64,000 nt of DNA from Flavobacteriaceae bacterium UBA1682 (lineage in GTDB: Bacteria; Bacteroidota; Bacteroidia; Flavobacteriales; Flavobacteriaceae): the NCBI GenBank assembly GCA_002320285.1, contig DCKE01000011.1, positions 1-64,000 on the forward strand, in the 5' to 3' direction. Of the stretch, positions 1 through 9,205 are shown one piece after another. The position numbers were made by a program, and so were the translations under genes. Within the stretch, counting starts at the first letter, position 1. Every line of letters starts with the position of its first letter. The notes beneath the pieces were generated by a model that did not search any database, was not told the DNA's origin, and saw nothing but the letters and a program-made list of their open reading frames with translations.

Positions 1-170
1 TAGTGATCAGTAAACAGTGATCAGTGACTAGTTCGGGAATCGAAAATCGGGATTCGGGATTCGAGGATTGTCGTAGATGAAAAACCACCTATATATAAGG
101 AACGAGAAATTCACAATTAACCGACGATTTACGATTAACGAATTACGATTAACGAATTACGACTCACAAA
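1..170. repeat. Degenerate short repeats at the window edge
   Basis: This stretch has no gene and is built from three kinds of short repeated words. AGTGATCAGT occurs at the start and again about 13 bases later. GGGATTCGGGATTCG follows near 50-62. A 14-base unit, ACGATTAACGAATT, occurs twice in tandem at 131-144 and 145-158 and then begins a third time. The words are imperfect and the blocks are separated by unique sequence. Such strings look like replication-slippage products in non-coding DNA. The block runs off the left edge, so its true length is unknown. Confidence 0.7.
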
Positions 171-270
171 ATCCACAGAAGCAACACCATTTATAAGGAA
201 AAGAAAAATCAAAATAACTATATTTGACCAGCTATCACTCTATATAGTAAAGCTCACTCACTCTTTGTTT

Positions 271-1128
271 ATGCAAAAAAGTAAAATCTTAAGAAAAATC
301 TGGTATAAACTATCCTCTAAACAACGTTTTGCGATTAGGAAGTGGTATTACTTCCCCATAGACAGCTATGATCTACTTACAAAAAAAAGACACCCGATGG
401 TTCCTCCACGTGGAGCGATCTATACAGGATCGGCAGCGAGTGCTGTTAATTTTTTAAAACAAGGTCTTTATCAACTCGATTTATTAAAAGAACTGACACC
501 TTTAAATCCACAAAGCTCCGTTTTGGATATCGGAAGCGGCATCGGTCGGACAGCCATAGCTCTGACAACGTATTTAAAAAATGGCGGAAGTTACGATGGT
601 TTTGATGTTGTCAAAAGCGGCGTAGACTGGTGCAAAAAAAAGATCAAAAGCCCCTTAGTTCCATTTACCTTTAAATACATCCCTATATACAACGACCTAT
701 ATAACGATACTGGAGCACAAGCAAACACGTTTGACTTTCCATACCCCAATCGTTCATTTGAAATTATTTTCTCTTTTTCTGTATTTACACATATGCAAAT
801 CGATGAAATTGAAAATTATTTAAAGGAGATACACCGAGTGCTCGAAGATGGAGGCGTATGTCTTTCTACGTTTTTCACTTATACAGATGAGACGGAAGAG
901 TATATAAGTCAAAATAAATCCTTTTCCTTTCCAATCCTAAAAGACCAATACCGACTAATGAATACCAATGTGAAATCGGGAAATATAGCGATTCATCAAA
1001 ATCTCCTAAGACAACTAATCGATCGTTCAGACCTTCATATAATAGAGTTAATCAATGGCAAATGGAAGTCACCGAATCCAGTAACTGTTGGAGAATATCA
1101 AGATATCGTCATCTTTAAACGAAAATAA
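271..1128 (+). CDS. Class I SAM-dependent methyltransferase
   Basis: A predicted soluble methyltransferase of 285 residues. The glycine-rich SAM-binding motif I (VLDIGSGIGRT) lies near residue 85, and a second conserved patch before the core strand 5 region (FSFSVFTHM, then EIHRVLEDGG) is typical of the Methyltransf_11/25 fold. The basic, aromatic N-terminus has no signal peptide. I start at the ATG at 271; a TTG two codons upstream is open in frame but has no advantage. The substrate cannot be told from sequence. The gene is alone on its strand, between a repeat block and a convergent gene, so context gives no pathway. Similar enzymes occur in polysaccharide loci, but none is visible here. 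Confidence 0.8.
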   Translation: MQKSKILRKIWYKLSSKQRFAIRKWYYFPIDSYDLLTKKRHPMVPPRGAIYTGSAASAVNFLKQGLYQLDLLKELTPLNPQSSVLDIGSGIGRTAIALTTYLKNGGSYDGFDVVKSGVDWCKKKIKSPLVPFTFKYIPIYNDLYNDTGAQANTFDFPYPNRSFEIIFSFSVFTHMQIDEIENYLKEIHRVLEDGGVCLSTFFTYTDETEEYISQNKSFSFPILKDQYRLMNTNVKSGNIAIHQNLLRQLIDRSDLHIIELINGKWKSPNPVTVGEYQDIVIFKRK

Positions 1129-1145
1129 CTTAAATAAGCTATTTT
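1122..1145. terminator. Weak hairpin between convergent genes
   Basis: AAAATA-CTT and AAG-TATTTT arms pair with one A-C mismatch around a 4-base AAAT loop, overlapping the methyltransferase stop and followed by a T run. It is AT-rich and so only moderately convincing. It would end the methyltransferase transcript. Confidence 0.4.
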
Positions 1146-1209
1146 TGTTAGTCTCCACTTATTTTTTGATTTCATTTAAACGATGATTGCAGTTCGAAAA
1201 AAACCTGTT

Positions 1210-2409
1210 TTATCCATTTAGGTCTTTCTTCTGCAAGTCATTGGCTATTCGATAGCACATCCAAACTAAGAATAACCCAACGATTACAATAACCGACCAC
1301 ATCAACAGTTTACTCTCATACCACTTTTCCTCCCTTGCTGGTGGTTCGCTATTGGCAGAAATAGCTTGTTTAAAATTCGAAGCATATAGAACAGGCAGTT
1401 CTTTAGGAATATCATTTTTAAAATGAACAATATCATAATTAGGTGGTTCATTCATATTCACGTCGAGGTAAATGGATATATCTTGCTTTTCTTCTAGGTA
1501 AACACAGAGATAAACAGGAATCCCATATATCTGAATAGCGCCAAGGCGCAGTGGCTCATTGTTTTGATTCCCAACCACTAAAACATCTCCGCTTTTGACC
1601 TTCAACAGATCCGTAAAAACAGTTGAAGAATTTTTAGATGACATCACAAAATCGAAGCCATTCCAGTTACTTCGCCTATAGTAGTTTTTAGGACTAATTA
1701 CTTCCATTTTTATCTTACCGACCACATATTGATTCTTAAGATCGGGAAAAGAGATATAACTTTTTTTATCACTACTATCTCTTTGTATCAATCTTCCCAA
1801 TGACAACAATTGCCATTCAGGCTCCACCATTGGCAGTTTCTTTTTTGTTTTAACCGACCAGATTTCAATGGGCTGTTCTTGACTGTTGAATAACATGATT
1901 TCATAGTAAGGGTAATTACCTTTGGGAAAAGACAATTCGAAAACCTCATCATTTTCATTAAAGTGTTGGTCCAACTTTGATATATCCAATTTAGCTTGTA
2001 CTAAATACCATTGTTTTCGATCATGACTACCTCGAATTTGAGCCTGTTTGCCTAACGCATCCAAACTTTTGATCTGAACATACATCGACTGGATCTGTTG
2101 ATCATTTTCGACAATAACAAAACTATTTTTAGAATCTGTCGCTGTGTTTACAATTTTTAAATCATCATATTGGACCTTGTTTTTTAATAATGCCTGATCT
2201 TCTATAAAATAGGCCAGTTCCCTACCTTGTTGATCTTTAATACGAATTCCATTAAATGCATGATCTCTCGCTAAACCAATCATTTCCTGGCTCAAAGCAA
2301 TACGATAATATCCCGATTTCTCAACCTGCGCTAAAGACTCTGTATATAGATTTTGCGCAAATAAAGAGGAGCACCCCATTAATGATAATAAAAAATAAAA
2401 AAAACGCAT
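1210..2409 (-). CDS. DUF3999 family protein
   Basis: A 399-residue envelope protein. It has an N-terminal signal peptide (hydrophobic residues 3-18 ending in a typical Ala-Gln cleavage site), a long extracytoplasmic region of beta-rich sequence, and one C-terminal membrane span near residues 370-390 followed by a short charged tail. This matches the DUF3999 layout. It starts 11 bases after the stop of the DUF2339 gene and is surely co-transcribed with it; DUF2339 and DUF3999 genes are paired in many Proteobacteria and Bacteroidota. Function is unknown; a carbohydrate-related or envelope role is only a guess. The reading frame is intact and of normal length. Confidence 0.75.
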   Translation of the reverse strand: MRFFYFLLSLMGCSSLFAQNLYTESLAQVEKSGYYRIALSQEMIGLARDHAFNGIRIKDQQGRELAYFIEDQALLKNKVQYDDLKIVNTATDSKNSFVIVENDQQIQSMYVQIKSLDALGKQAQIRGSHDRKQWYLVQAKLDISKLDQHFNENDEVFELSFPKGNYPYYEIMLFNSQEQPIEIWSVKTKKKLPMVEPEWQLLSLGRLIQRDSSDKKSYISFPDLKNQYVVGKIKMEVISPKNYYRRSNWNGFDFVMSSKNSSTVFTDLLKVKSGDVLVVGNQNNEPLRLGAIQIYGIPVYLCVYLEEKQDISIYLDVNMNEPPNYDIVHFKNDIPKELPVLYASNFKQAISANSEPPAREEKWYESKLLMWSVIVIVGLFLVWMCYRIANDLQKKDLNG

Positions 2410-2420
2410 AGCCGTAACAG

Positions 2421-4853
2421 TTATTCTTGTTCGTTAACTTGATCAGAAGATTCCTTTTGATCTGTTTTAGACTCACTTCCACCCAACAAACCTTTAATTC
2501 TATTCAACAGGAATGCTATTACTAAAATAATCAATCCGAGTAGCACGAAAGACAACACTTTTCCGCCCTCGTTCATAGACCATACGTCTACAATATAAAA
2601 TTTTACTATAGTAAGCCCCAATAAAGCCAAGGCTATTTGACGTAAAAAAAGTTGATGCTTCTTGATGCCTATAAAGGTCAACAGCAAAGCAATTCCTCCC
2701 CATACTACCGGATACACAATTACATGTGTGTTTTTTAATATGGAACGGTATGCTTCAAAACTCATTTGTCCGTTCATTCCATTTAAAAGTAGTGCACAAT
2801 TATCAATCCATAAAGAAATCAATATCAAACAGGAAAGAGGTAACATCCAACGAACTATTTTTGGAGAGCTACTATAACTTGGATGAATATAAAACTGCCT
2901 CAATAAGACGATCAATGCTGGAATAGCGAGAAAGCAGATTAAAAAGTACCTAACATTTAAAATACCCTCAACAAAAATCTCCATTCTAAAATTTCCTAGG
3001 TTGCCCCAAAAAAATAAAGTAACGACAAATAAGAACAATCCATTAACTACATAGTTCAACTTGCTCTTACTCGACAGCAAAAACACTATAGCTGCAAAAG
3101 TAGCACTGTAAACCAGAAACACAATTACATTCAAACTCCCTGTAGCCGTTGTGTCTCCAAGTAATTCCAATTCCTTGTTGATTTCCAACATGGGTACCAC
3201 ATAGCCAATAACCCGCACTATGATAGGATATAAACTAGCTCCCCAATACTTTATATCGTAGCGTTTCAACAATTTCTGAGCAGCAAAAAAGGAGGTAAAC
3301 ACTACTAATCCTGTAATGAATATTGGATTAAAAATAAAGGTTTCATAGGAATCAACACTCCATGTACTGATATCCATTATATAAGAAATCAATCCTAAAA
3401 AGGATACTAAAAGAAACCCATTATAGAAAATTTTAAGTTTAGATTTTATAAATAACACTAATAAAACCACACTTTCCACAGCCCAGAACATCGTAATATA
3501 ATGCCCGTTTAGTTGAATCGGAACCGCCAAAGTGACTAACGAAATCACCACGCCCAAGACCGTATATAAATACAGAGAGTTTATTTTTTGCTTTTTCCAC
3601 AAACCGTACAACACCGCAGCATTAACTAAGGCAAAAATCATTACGATCAGCCCCCTTAAATTTACGCCTTGATAATCTGCAAATAAATATAAAAACACCC
3701 CTAAAAACACCATGTTATTTAGTATTATCAATAGAATATGAGGGGTCACTTTTTTGTCTTTAGCCGTATTCGCCAAAACAACGATATAAAACTGCAAGAA
3801 GAATAATCCTGCAAAAATAGAAGCTCCTAAATATTGGTCGACAAATCCGTTTGCGACCCAAGTCATTTTAAAAATAGCCGTCAAGACAAAAGCGATGTAT
3901 CCAATTATAATCCAGTTTTTCTTAAAGGACAAATAGAGCATACCCGAATTTAAAATTAATAAATACGAAAACAACACCACATAATTTCCTGTACCGGTAC
4001 TCACCATTAAAGGCGCCATAAAGCCTCCTAATAAAGAAAATACGGCGAGTTCTTTCCTGTTGTATAACAACGATAATGCAACTGAAAAACCCGTGATTAT
4101 TATTAATAATATAAAAGCGGCTGTTTGACTAAACAGTTCATATTCGCGAAAAGCTAAGGTAATTGTAATATAGAACACGGAAATTCCACCACCAACGAGT
4201 AAAGAAGAGAATACGTTCAAAGATTTTCGCAAGCGATGTGCTATTCCAATCATTATTGCCCCAGTCAAAATACCAATTCCTACACGCCCCACTTCATTGA
4301 TCCATTCTTGATCAATAGCGTATTTGACAAAAAACCCAATTCCCAACACAAAGGTTATAATTCCTATTTTCGTTAGTATATTGTCCGAAAAAAACAACTC
4401 TAAAGCAGATTTTTTCCTAGGATATTTGAGCCTATTATCTTGTGGTTGTTCAGGCATAGGAATTTTTACTGCAACAACAGGAACTTCCATGTCAAGATCT
4501 TGATCTGCTGTCACAATCGTTTCTTCGCCAATTTCAATATTAGAAACAATAGGAGCCGGAACTATTATAGGATCTAAGTTTGCTATGACTTCTTTGAGTT
4601 CACTTATAGACTGTACTGTATCTTGTTCAGAAACAACGTCCTCAACGACCAGCCCTTCTTTCCCTACTACTGTACGTGTCGAATTTTCCTTCAGCATTAC
4701 TGACAGCTTATGGATTTCCTGTTCGACCGATCCTAAACGAACAAAAAGTGAATCCAATTTAGAATGGGTTGAAAAAATCTTTGCTAATCCCACTATAAAT
4801 AAAACGATTACAGCTAAAATAACTATAACCATCAAAAAAATAAATCCTTCCAT
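2421..4853 (-). CDS. DUF2339 polytopic membrane protein
   Basis: An 810-residue integral membrane protein. One N-terminal span (residues about 5-27) is followed by a heptad-like segment and an acidic, proline-containing linker to about residue 145, then about twenty or more closely packed hydrophobic segments to residue 785 and a short polar tail. The motif KIGIITFVLGIGFFVKYAID at the first membrane block and the many-helix layout are typical of DUF2339. The family has no settled biochemical function. It is the first gene of a two-gene unit with the DUF3999 gene. Codon use and base composition match the neighbours. Confidence 0.8.
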   Translation of the reverse strand: MEGFIFLMVIVILAVIVLFIVGLAKIFSTHSKLDSLFVRLGSVEQEIHKLSVMLKENSTRTVVGKEGLVVEDVVSEQDTVQSISELKEVIANLDPIIVPAPIVSNIEIGEETIVTADQDLDMEVPVVAVKIPMPEQPQDNRLKYPRKKSALELFFSDNILTKIGIITFVLGIGFFVKYAIDQEWINEVGRVGIGILTGAIMIGIAHRLRKSLNVFSSLLVGGGISVFYITITLAFREYELFSQTAAFILLIIITGFSVALSLLYNRKELAVFSLLGGFMAPLMVSTGTGNYVVLFSYLLILNSGMLYLSFKKNWIIIGYIAFVLTAIFKMTWVANGFVDQYLGASIFAGLFFLQFYIVVLANTAKDKKVTPHILLIILNNMVFLGVFLYLFADYQGVNLRGLIVMIFALVNAAVLYGLWKKQKINSLYLYTVLGVVISLVTLAVPIQLNGHYITMFWAVESVVLLVLFIKSKLKIFYNGFLLVSFLGLISYIMDISTWSVDSYETFIFNPIFITGLVVFTSFFAAQKLLKRYDIKYWGASLYPIIVRVIGYVVPMLEINKELELLGDTTATGSLNVIVFLVYSATFAAIVFLLSSKSKLNYVVNGLFLFVVTLFFWGNLGNFRMEIFVEGILNVRYFLICFLAIPALIVLLRQFYIHPSYSSSPKIVRWMLPLSCLILISLWIDNCALLLNGMNGQMSFEAYRSILKNTHVIVYPVVWGGIALLLTFIGIKKHQLFLRQIALALLGLTIVKFYIVDVWSMNEGGKVLSFVLLGLIILVIAFLLNRIKGLLGGSESKTDQKESSDQVNEQE

Positions 4854-4905
4854 AAATCATCAATAAAAACATGGTCCCACTTTACAAGAAAGACACAATT
4901 ACATC

Positions 4906-4913
4906 CAAATATA
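4906..4913 (-). promoter_or_regulatory. Minus 7 element for DUF2339-DUF3999
   Basis: TATATTTG on the minus strand exactly matches the Bacteroidota -7 consensus TAnnTTTG, about 53 bases upstream of the DUF2339 start. A TTG about 16 bases further upstream is a poorly spaced -33 partner. Confidence 0.45.
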
Positions 4914-5100
4914 CAATATTCTTAAATAACAAGGAATCCTGTTTTAAAAAACTATAAAAGCCTTCAATTATTAAATCGATTCTTGATATTGATTTAAAAA
5001 AATCAATATACTAAGCGTCTTTTTTTCTCCATATACCTCCACAGCCCTTAACATAAGGATATCTAATTTTGGAAAAATAATAATTTTTTGTGGAAATAAT

Positions 5101-5260
5101 TTTGTTATTATCACATTATTCACTATATTTATATAGTTATTATATTAATCGATTTCAATATATGCAAATTATTTTTTTGTGTTTTTATAAATAAGTTACA
5201 TTGTGTTTTTTCATGTTTTACACTTTTACCTCTTTCAATTGCGAAAGAGGTATTTTTTTT
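5101..5260 (+). ncRNA. Candidate small RNA with its own promoter and terminator
   Basis: TTTG at 5101-5104 followed 19 bases later by TATATTTA (5124-5131) is a near match to the Bacteroidota promoter. About 100-125 bases downstream stands a strong intrinsic terminator at 5227-5260. No gene on the plus strand ends before this terminator, so it must serve either a small unannotated transcript or nothing. No open frame of note lies between. I infer a transcript of roughly 120 nt starting near 5137; no known RNA family was recognised. Confidence 0.35.
5227..5260 (+). terminator. Strong intrinsic terminator without a visible gene
   Basis: A perfect 10-bp stem (TACCTCTTTC with GAAAGAGGTA), a 6-base loop and an eight-T run. 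It points rightward, yet the nearest upstream gene is on the other strand. Confidence 0.8.
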
Positions 5261-5408
5261 AAGTAGGATCGAACATAAGCTGTTAATGCATTTCAAATCT
5301 CCCACTCTGCGGTTTAAATTATTTTTGCCCCTAGGCTTCTAGTTTTATAAATACGAATTGCTCACTGAAAGTGATAGACCTCTGCGTTAATTATATAAAA
5401 CGAATTTG

Positions 5409-5439
5409 TTGTGAATAGACATCTAATGGTTTAATTTTG
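5409..5439 (+). promoter_or_regulatory. Promoter of the MFS gene
   Basis: TTG at 5409-5411, a 20-base spacer and TAATTTTG at 5432-5439 match the Bacteroidota consensus exactly at -7. The start codon at 5462 follows after a leader of about 18 bases. Confidence 0.6.
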
Positions 5440-5461
5440 CCGCTTTAAAAATTGGTCCATA

Positions 5462-6667
5462 ATGAATTCAACACCTGCACACGAAACAGCTGCTGCACAC
5501 CCCATTTACAACTTACAATTTGGACTTGTATGTTTGAGTTCTCTGCTTTTTTCTGCCAGTTTTAATATGTTAATCCCCGAACTACCTAGTTATCTAACAG
5601 GTCTTGGAGGCGCGGAATACAAAGGTCTTATTATTGCGCTGTTTACGTTGACAGCAGGAATATCTCGTCCATTTAGTGGCAAACTCACAGACAAAGTGGG
5701 GCGAGTTCCCATAATGGCAATTGGTTCTATCGTTTGTTTTATCTGCGGTTTTTTATATCCCGTGTTGACCTCTGTGTCTGGTTTTTTATTTCTACGACTG
5801 ATACACGGATTCTCAACCGGTTTTAAACCTACAGCCACTGCTGCATATGTCGCAGACATCGTACCTAAAGAACGTTGGGGAGAAGCACTGGGGATGCACG
5901 GCATCTGTTTTAGTACCGGTATGGCCATAGGACCAGCACTAGGTAGCACAATCAAACTCTACAGTTCGATGAATGTTTTATTTTACGCCTCCTCTCTACT
6001 TGCTTTACTGTCTATCTTGATATTGATGAATATGAAGGAAACTTTGGAAACTAAAGAACGATTTAGATGGTCGTTGCTAAAAATATCTGGGGCAGATGTA
6101 TTTGACAAACAAGTTTTTCCCGCGGCCCTAATTACCTTTTTATCGTATATTTCTTATGGAACCATCTTAACGTTGATTCCTGATTGGAGCGATCATTTGG
6201 GTTTGACTAACAAAGGGACTTTCTTTATGGTATTTACCGTTTCGTCATTATTGATACGTTTTGTAGCGGGAAAGGTCTCCGATCAATACGGACGAGTCAA
6301 GGTTATCTTTGTCGGATTGTTGTTGCTTTTTTTAGCTTTAATCGTTATTGCTTACTTCGAAACAGTAAATGGAATCATCGCTGGTGCATTTATTTACGGA
6401 ATTTCCCTAGGTGTTTTATCACCAGCACTTAATGCGTGGACCATTGATTTTAGCAGACCAAACGAAAGAGGGAAAGCCATGTCTACCATGTATATTGCCT
6501 TAGAGGCTGCTATTGGAGGAGGTGCCCTATTCGCTGGATGGTATTACCATGATATTATCAGCAATATACCCGATATTATTTATGTCTCTTCGGCCATTAT
6601 TGTAATCGCTTTGCTGTATTTGGTTTGGCGAAACCGTAATGCAAAAAAAATAAATCTACCTCAATAA
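5462..6667 (+). CDS. MFS transporter, drug:H+ antiporter type
   Basis: A 401-residue major facilitator protein with about twelve membrane spans. The conserved loop 2-3 motif A is present (GKLTDKVGRVP, near residue 75) and is repeated in weaker form in the second half (GKVSDQYGRVKV, near residue 275), as expected from the internal duplication of the family. The short polar N-terminus and 12-span layout fit the DHA1 group of proton-driven exporters. The substrate is unknown. The gene is monocistronic, with its own promoter and a bidirectional terminator shared with fabF. No regulator is adjacent on the same side. Confidence 0.85.
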   Translation: MNSTPAHETAAAHPIYNLQFGLVCLSSLLFSASFNMLIPELPSYLTGLGGAEYKGLIIALFTLTAGISRPFSGKLTDKVGRVPIMAIGSIVCFICGFLYPVLTSVSGFLFLRLIHGFSTGFKPTATAAYVADIVPKERWGEALGMHGICFSTGMAIGPALGSTIKLYSSMNVLFYASSLLALLSILILMNMKETLETKERFRWSLLKISGADVFDKQVFPAALITFLSYISYGTILTLIPDWSDHLGLTNKGTFFMVFTVSSLLIRFVAGKVSDQYGRVKVIFVGLLLLFLALIVIAYFETVNGIIAGAFIYGISLGVLSPALNAWTIDFSRPNERGKAMSTMYIALEAAIGGGALFAGWYYHDIISNIPDIIYVSSAIIVIALLYLVWRNRNAKKINLPQ

Positions 6668-6708
6668 AACTAAAAAGGCAACCCATATCGGATTGCCTTT
6701 TTAGTTTT
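6666..6708. terminator. Bidirectional terminator, MFS gene and fabF
   Basis: A perfect 16-bp inverted repeat (6666-6681 with 6693-6708) with an 11-base loop and A and T tracts at its two ends. It overlaps the fabF stop codon and follows the MFS stop. Confidence 0.85.
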
Positions 6709-7949
6709 TATAACTTTTTAAAAATAGTGATGGCATTATGCCCACCAAATCCGAAGGAGTTATTCATCGCATAATTCACTTCTTTTTTAACGGCTTGATC
6801 TCTAATAATTGTAATACCTGTGGGTATTTTTTCATCCAAATTTTCAATATTGATAGTCGGCGGTATAATTCCATTTTCAATAGCTTTTATACATAAGATA
6901 GATTCCACTGCTCCAGCGCCACCAAGTAAATGCCCTGTCATGGATTTGGTCGCACTGATTACCATCGATTTAGGCTGATCACCAAAAACTGTTCGAATCG
7001 CTTCCATTTCGCATAAATCTCCTACAGGTGTTGACGTAGCATGTGGATTTAAATAATCAATATCCGCTGCTGTAATACCTGCCTCTTCCAAAGCCAAGTT
7101 CATAGCATAAGCAGCTGCTTCACCATTTTCAAGAGGCGAAGTCATGTGATACGCATCAGTGGTCATGGACGAACCGACAACTTCACAATATATCTTTGCT
7201 CCTCGTTTCTTAGCGTGTTCGTATTCCTCTAGAATCAATGCTCCTCCACCCTCGGCAATAACAAAACCATTTCTGTTAGTATCATAAGGTTTACAGGCAC
7301 TTTCTGGATCATCATTAAGATTGGACATCGCTTTCATCGATGTAAAACCACCTATGGAAGCCTCGGTAATCGGAGCTTCAGACCCACCTGTAATCATTAT
7401 CTTAGCCTTTCCCAGTCTAATATAATTCACCGCATCCATAATAGCTGTGTTGGTGGAAGCACAGGCAGACACCGTGGTAAAACTCATTCCTCTATATCCA
7501 TATTTAATCGCAATCATTCCCGGAGCCATATTTGCAATAAATTTGGGTATCAAAAATGGATTAAATCGCGGCTGATATTTATTTTCAACATAATCTTTAA
7601 TTTCAACCTCTAAGGTTTCCATACCGCCTTGTCCACTTCCCCAGATCACTCCGATATCATAAGGCGAAATCACGGAAGAATCAAAATTTGAATCTGCTAT
7701 TGCTTCAGCCGCGGCATATAAAGCATATTGCGTAAATAAATCCGTTTTTTTAATTTCATTTCGATCTAGATAAATCGAAGGATTGAAATCTTTTACTTCA
7801 CAAGCAAAATGTGTTTTAAATTTTGAGGCATCAAACCGCGTTATTTTTCCAACTCCGTTAACACCCGAAACCGCATTATTCCAGAAAGTCTCCACATCAT
7901 TACCAAGTGGAGAAACGACTCCCATTCCAGTTACTACAACTCTTTTCAT
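6708..7949 (-). CDS. fabF: Beta-ketoacyl-ACP synthase II (FabF type)
   Basis: Condenses malonyl-ACP with a growing acyl-ACP in fatty acid elongation, in the cytosol. The 413-residue length is standard. The catalytic triad is complete: Cys163 in VSACASTNTA, His303 in NPHATSTPVGD and His340 in TKSMTGHLLGG; the C-terminal FGFGGHN motif is also present. It lacks the usual neighbours acpP and fabG, and instead follows a TetR regulator on the same strand after 104 bases. It may therefore be a second, regulated copy for a special acyl chain rather than the housekeeping FabF; that is inference. The ATG at 7949 is the natural start since MKRVVVTGMG is the usual N-terminus. Confidence 0.9.
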   Translation of the reverse strand: MKRVVVTGMGVVSPLGNDVETFWNNAVSGVNGVGKITRFDASKFKTHFACEVKDFNPSIYLDRNEIKKTDLFTQYALYAAAEAIADSNFDSSVISPYDIGVIWGSGQGGMETLEVEIKDYVENKYQPRFNPFLIPKFIANMAPGMIAIKYGYRGMSFTTVSACASTNTAIMDAVNYIRLGKAKIMITGGSEAPITEASIGGFTSMKAMSNLNDDPESACKPYDTNRNGFVIAEGGGALILEEYEHAKKRGAKIYCEVVGSSMTTDAYHMTSPLENGEAAAYAMNLALEEAGITAADIDYLNPHATSTPVGDLCEMEAIRTVFGDQPKSMVISATKSMTGHLLGGAGAVESILCIKAIENGIIPPTINIENLDEKIPTGITIIRDQAVKKEVNYAMNNSFGFGGHNAITIFKKL

Positions 7950-8053
7950 CTGTTAAATATATTTTTCCGTTATGGTCATATCATATAATCTAAGCGCACT
8001 TTGGCTTTAATACACGCTTTTTTAATTACGATCTTTCCGTTTTATTTGTTATT

Positions 8054-8599
8054 TTATTGTTTGAGTACACCTTCTCTAATGGTTTGACAGACATTCTCTT
8101 GTAATACTTTTTCCAAAATTAAAGAAGCCAACAAAGCCGACTGTATCAAAAATGCTTGTGCTCGAGACGATCCTTTAAAATTAAAAACTTCATTTTCACG
8201 CCCTTCTTCTAAAAGATCGGACAACCAAGCAATGATCGTCTGCCCTAAAACCGTTAATGCTTGCTGCATTTCGGCAGACAAAGTATCGTAAGAAGGTGCC
8301 AAAGCCCCCATCAAACACACACAATTTTTAGCTTTCGACCGATCATAAATTTTAATAAATTCCTCTAACTGCATTGTATATTCCAACTCACTCCAACTCG
8401 CTGTCAAATCTTGAAAAGAAACAATCGTCTGTTGAATAACAGTCAAACCCAAATCGAATTTGCTAGGGAAGTGATAATGAATGGCAGCATTTTTCACTTG
8501 CAACAGCTTAGAAATGTCAGCATAACTAAAAGCATTAAAACCTCGGGTTCTAATAAACTGATCAGCTAAATCTACTATTTCTTGCTTCGTATCTCTCAT
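8054..8599 (-). CDS. TetR/AcrR family repressor
   Basis: A 181-residue one-component regulator. Residues 1-50 form the TetR helix-turn-helix, with the pattern GFNAFSYADISKLLQVKNAA then IHYHFPSK, the usual boundary of the DNA-binding domain. The rest is helical, as in the ligand and dimer domain. A near-palindrome lies 21-38 bases upstream of its ATG, which suggests autoregulation. fabF lies downstream on the same strand, so the two may form one unit or the regulator may act on fabF. The inducer cannot be told. Two Cys (NCVCLMG) sit in the ligand domain. Confidence 0.85.
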   Translation of the reverse strand: MRDTKQEIVDLADQFIRTRGFNAFSYADISKLLQVKNAAIHYHFPSKFDLGLTVIQQTIVSFQDLTASWSELEYTMQLEEFIKIYDRSKAKNCVCLMGALAPSYDTLSAEMQQALTVLGQTIIAWLSDLLEEGRENEVFNFKGSSRAQAFLIQSALLASLILEKVLQENVCQTIREGVLKQ

Positions 8600-8619
8600 T
8601 TGACAAATATATAAAAAAT

Positions 8620-8637
8620 ACTTATTAGTAAGTAAGT
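8620..8637. promoter_or_regulatory. Putative TetR operator
   Basis: ACTTA-TTAG-TAAGT at 8620-8633 is an inverted repeat with 5-bp arms, followed directly by a further AAGT. It sits just upstream of the tetR start and would block its promoter when bound. Confidence 0.4.
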
Positions 8638-8686
8638 GAATTTGACATAAAAAAAAGCCAATATTTCATTAGCCGTTTAAGCATAT

Positions 8687-9205
8687 CTACAAATCCAATT
8701 GCATGATATAATCGTCCATTACATACCCATTCCCTATTTCAGCTACTACAGCATCAACCGTTACAAATCCATTGCGTTCGTAAAACGAAATCGCCTTAGT
8801 ATTATCTTTATTGACGGTCAAATAAACCGCAAGTCCTCCATTGCGTTTTGAAAAGTCAATCACGCGGTTTAAGAGAATTTGTCCAATACCTTTTTTTTGT
8901 ACTTCCGGTCTCAAATAAATTTTAGACAAAAAAACACGCTGATCCTGCTCCATAATATAGTCGAGATACCCCACAATATCTTGGTCAATACTGGCGACTT
9001 CCCACTGGAATCCTTTCTCAATCTCCTGCATAATTTTATCGGTGGAATACATATTGTCTAACATATAATCCATTTGTTGTTGAGAGATAATGTCTTTATA
9101 AGTTACCTGCCAAATAGCGCGTGCCACAGACTTTACCATATCGACATTGTCAATCGTTACTTTTTCAAAATCTACAATTGGAAATTCATTATGTTGGGCA
9201 TTCAT
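8687..9205 (-). CDS. GNAT family N-acetyltransferase
   Basis: A 172-residue acyl-CoA dependent acetyltransferase. The core motifs are present: strand 4 with the acetyl-CoA loop (IYLRPEVQKKGIGQILL, motif A with the Q/R-x-x-G-x-G/A pattern) and the motif B region ending in AISFYERNGFV. I choose the ATG at 9205, beginning MNAQHNEFPIV. The frame stays open a further 55 codons upstream, but that stretch has no GNAT similarity and no natural start. The acceptor substrate is unknown. It stands alone between the tetR-fabF unit and the cbb3 cluster. Confidence 0.8.
   Translation of the reverse strand: MNAQHNEFPIVDFEKVTIDNVDMVKSVARAIWQVTYKDIISQQQMDYMLDNMYSTDKIMQEIEKGFQWEVASIDQDIVGYLDYIMEQDQRVFLSKIYLRPEVQKKGIGQILLNRVIDFSKRNGGLAVYLTVNKDNTKAISFYERNGFVTVDAVVAEIGNGYVMDDYIMQLDL

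Larger units (their letters stand above)
4854..5461. other. 608-base gene-free region
   Basis: This AT-rich divergent gap separates the DUF2339 gene from the MFS gene. It holds a probable minus-strand promoter for DUF2339, a possible small transcript with a strong terminator on the plus strand, and the MFS promoter, each listed separately. No other open frame with protein-like composition was seen. Confidence 0.7.
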
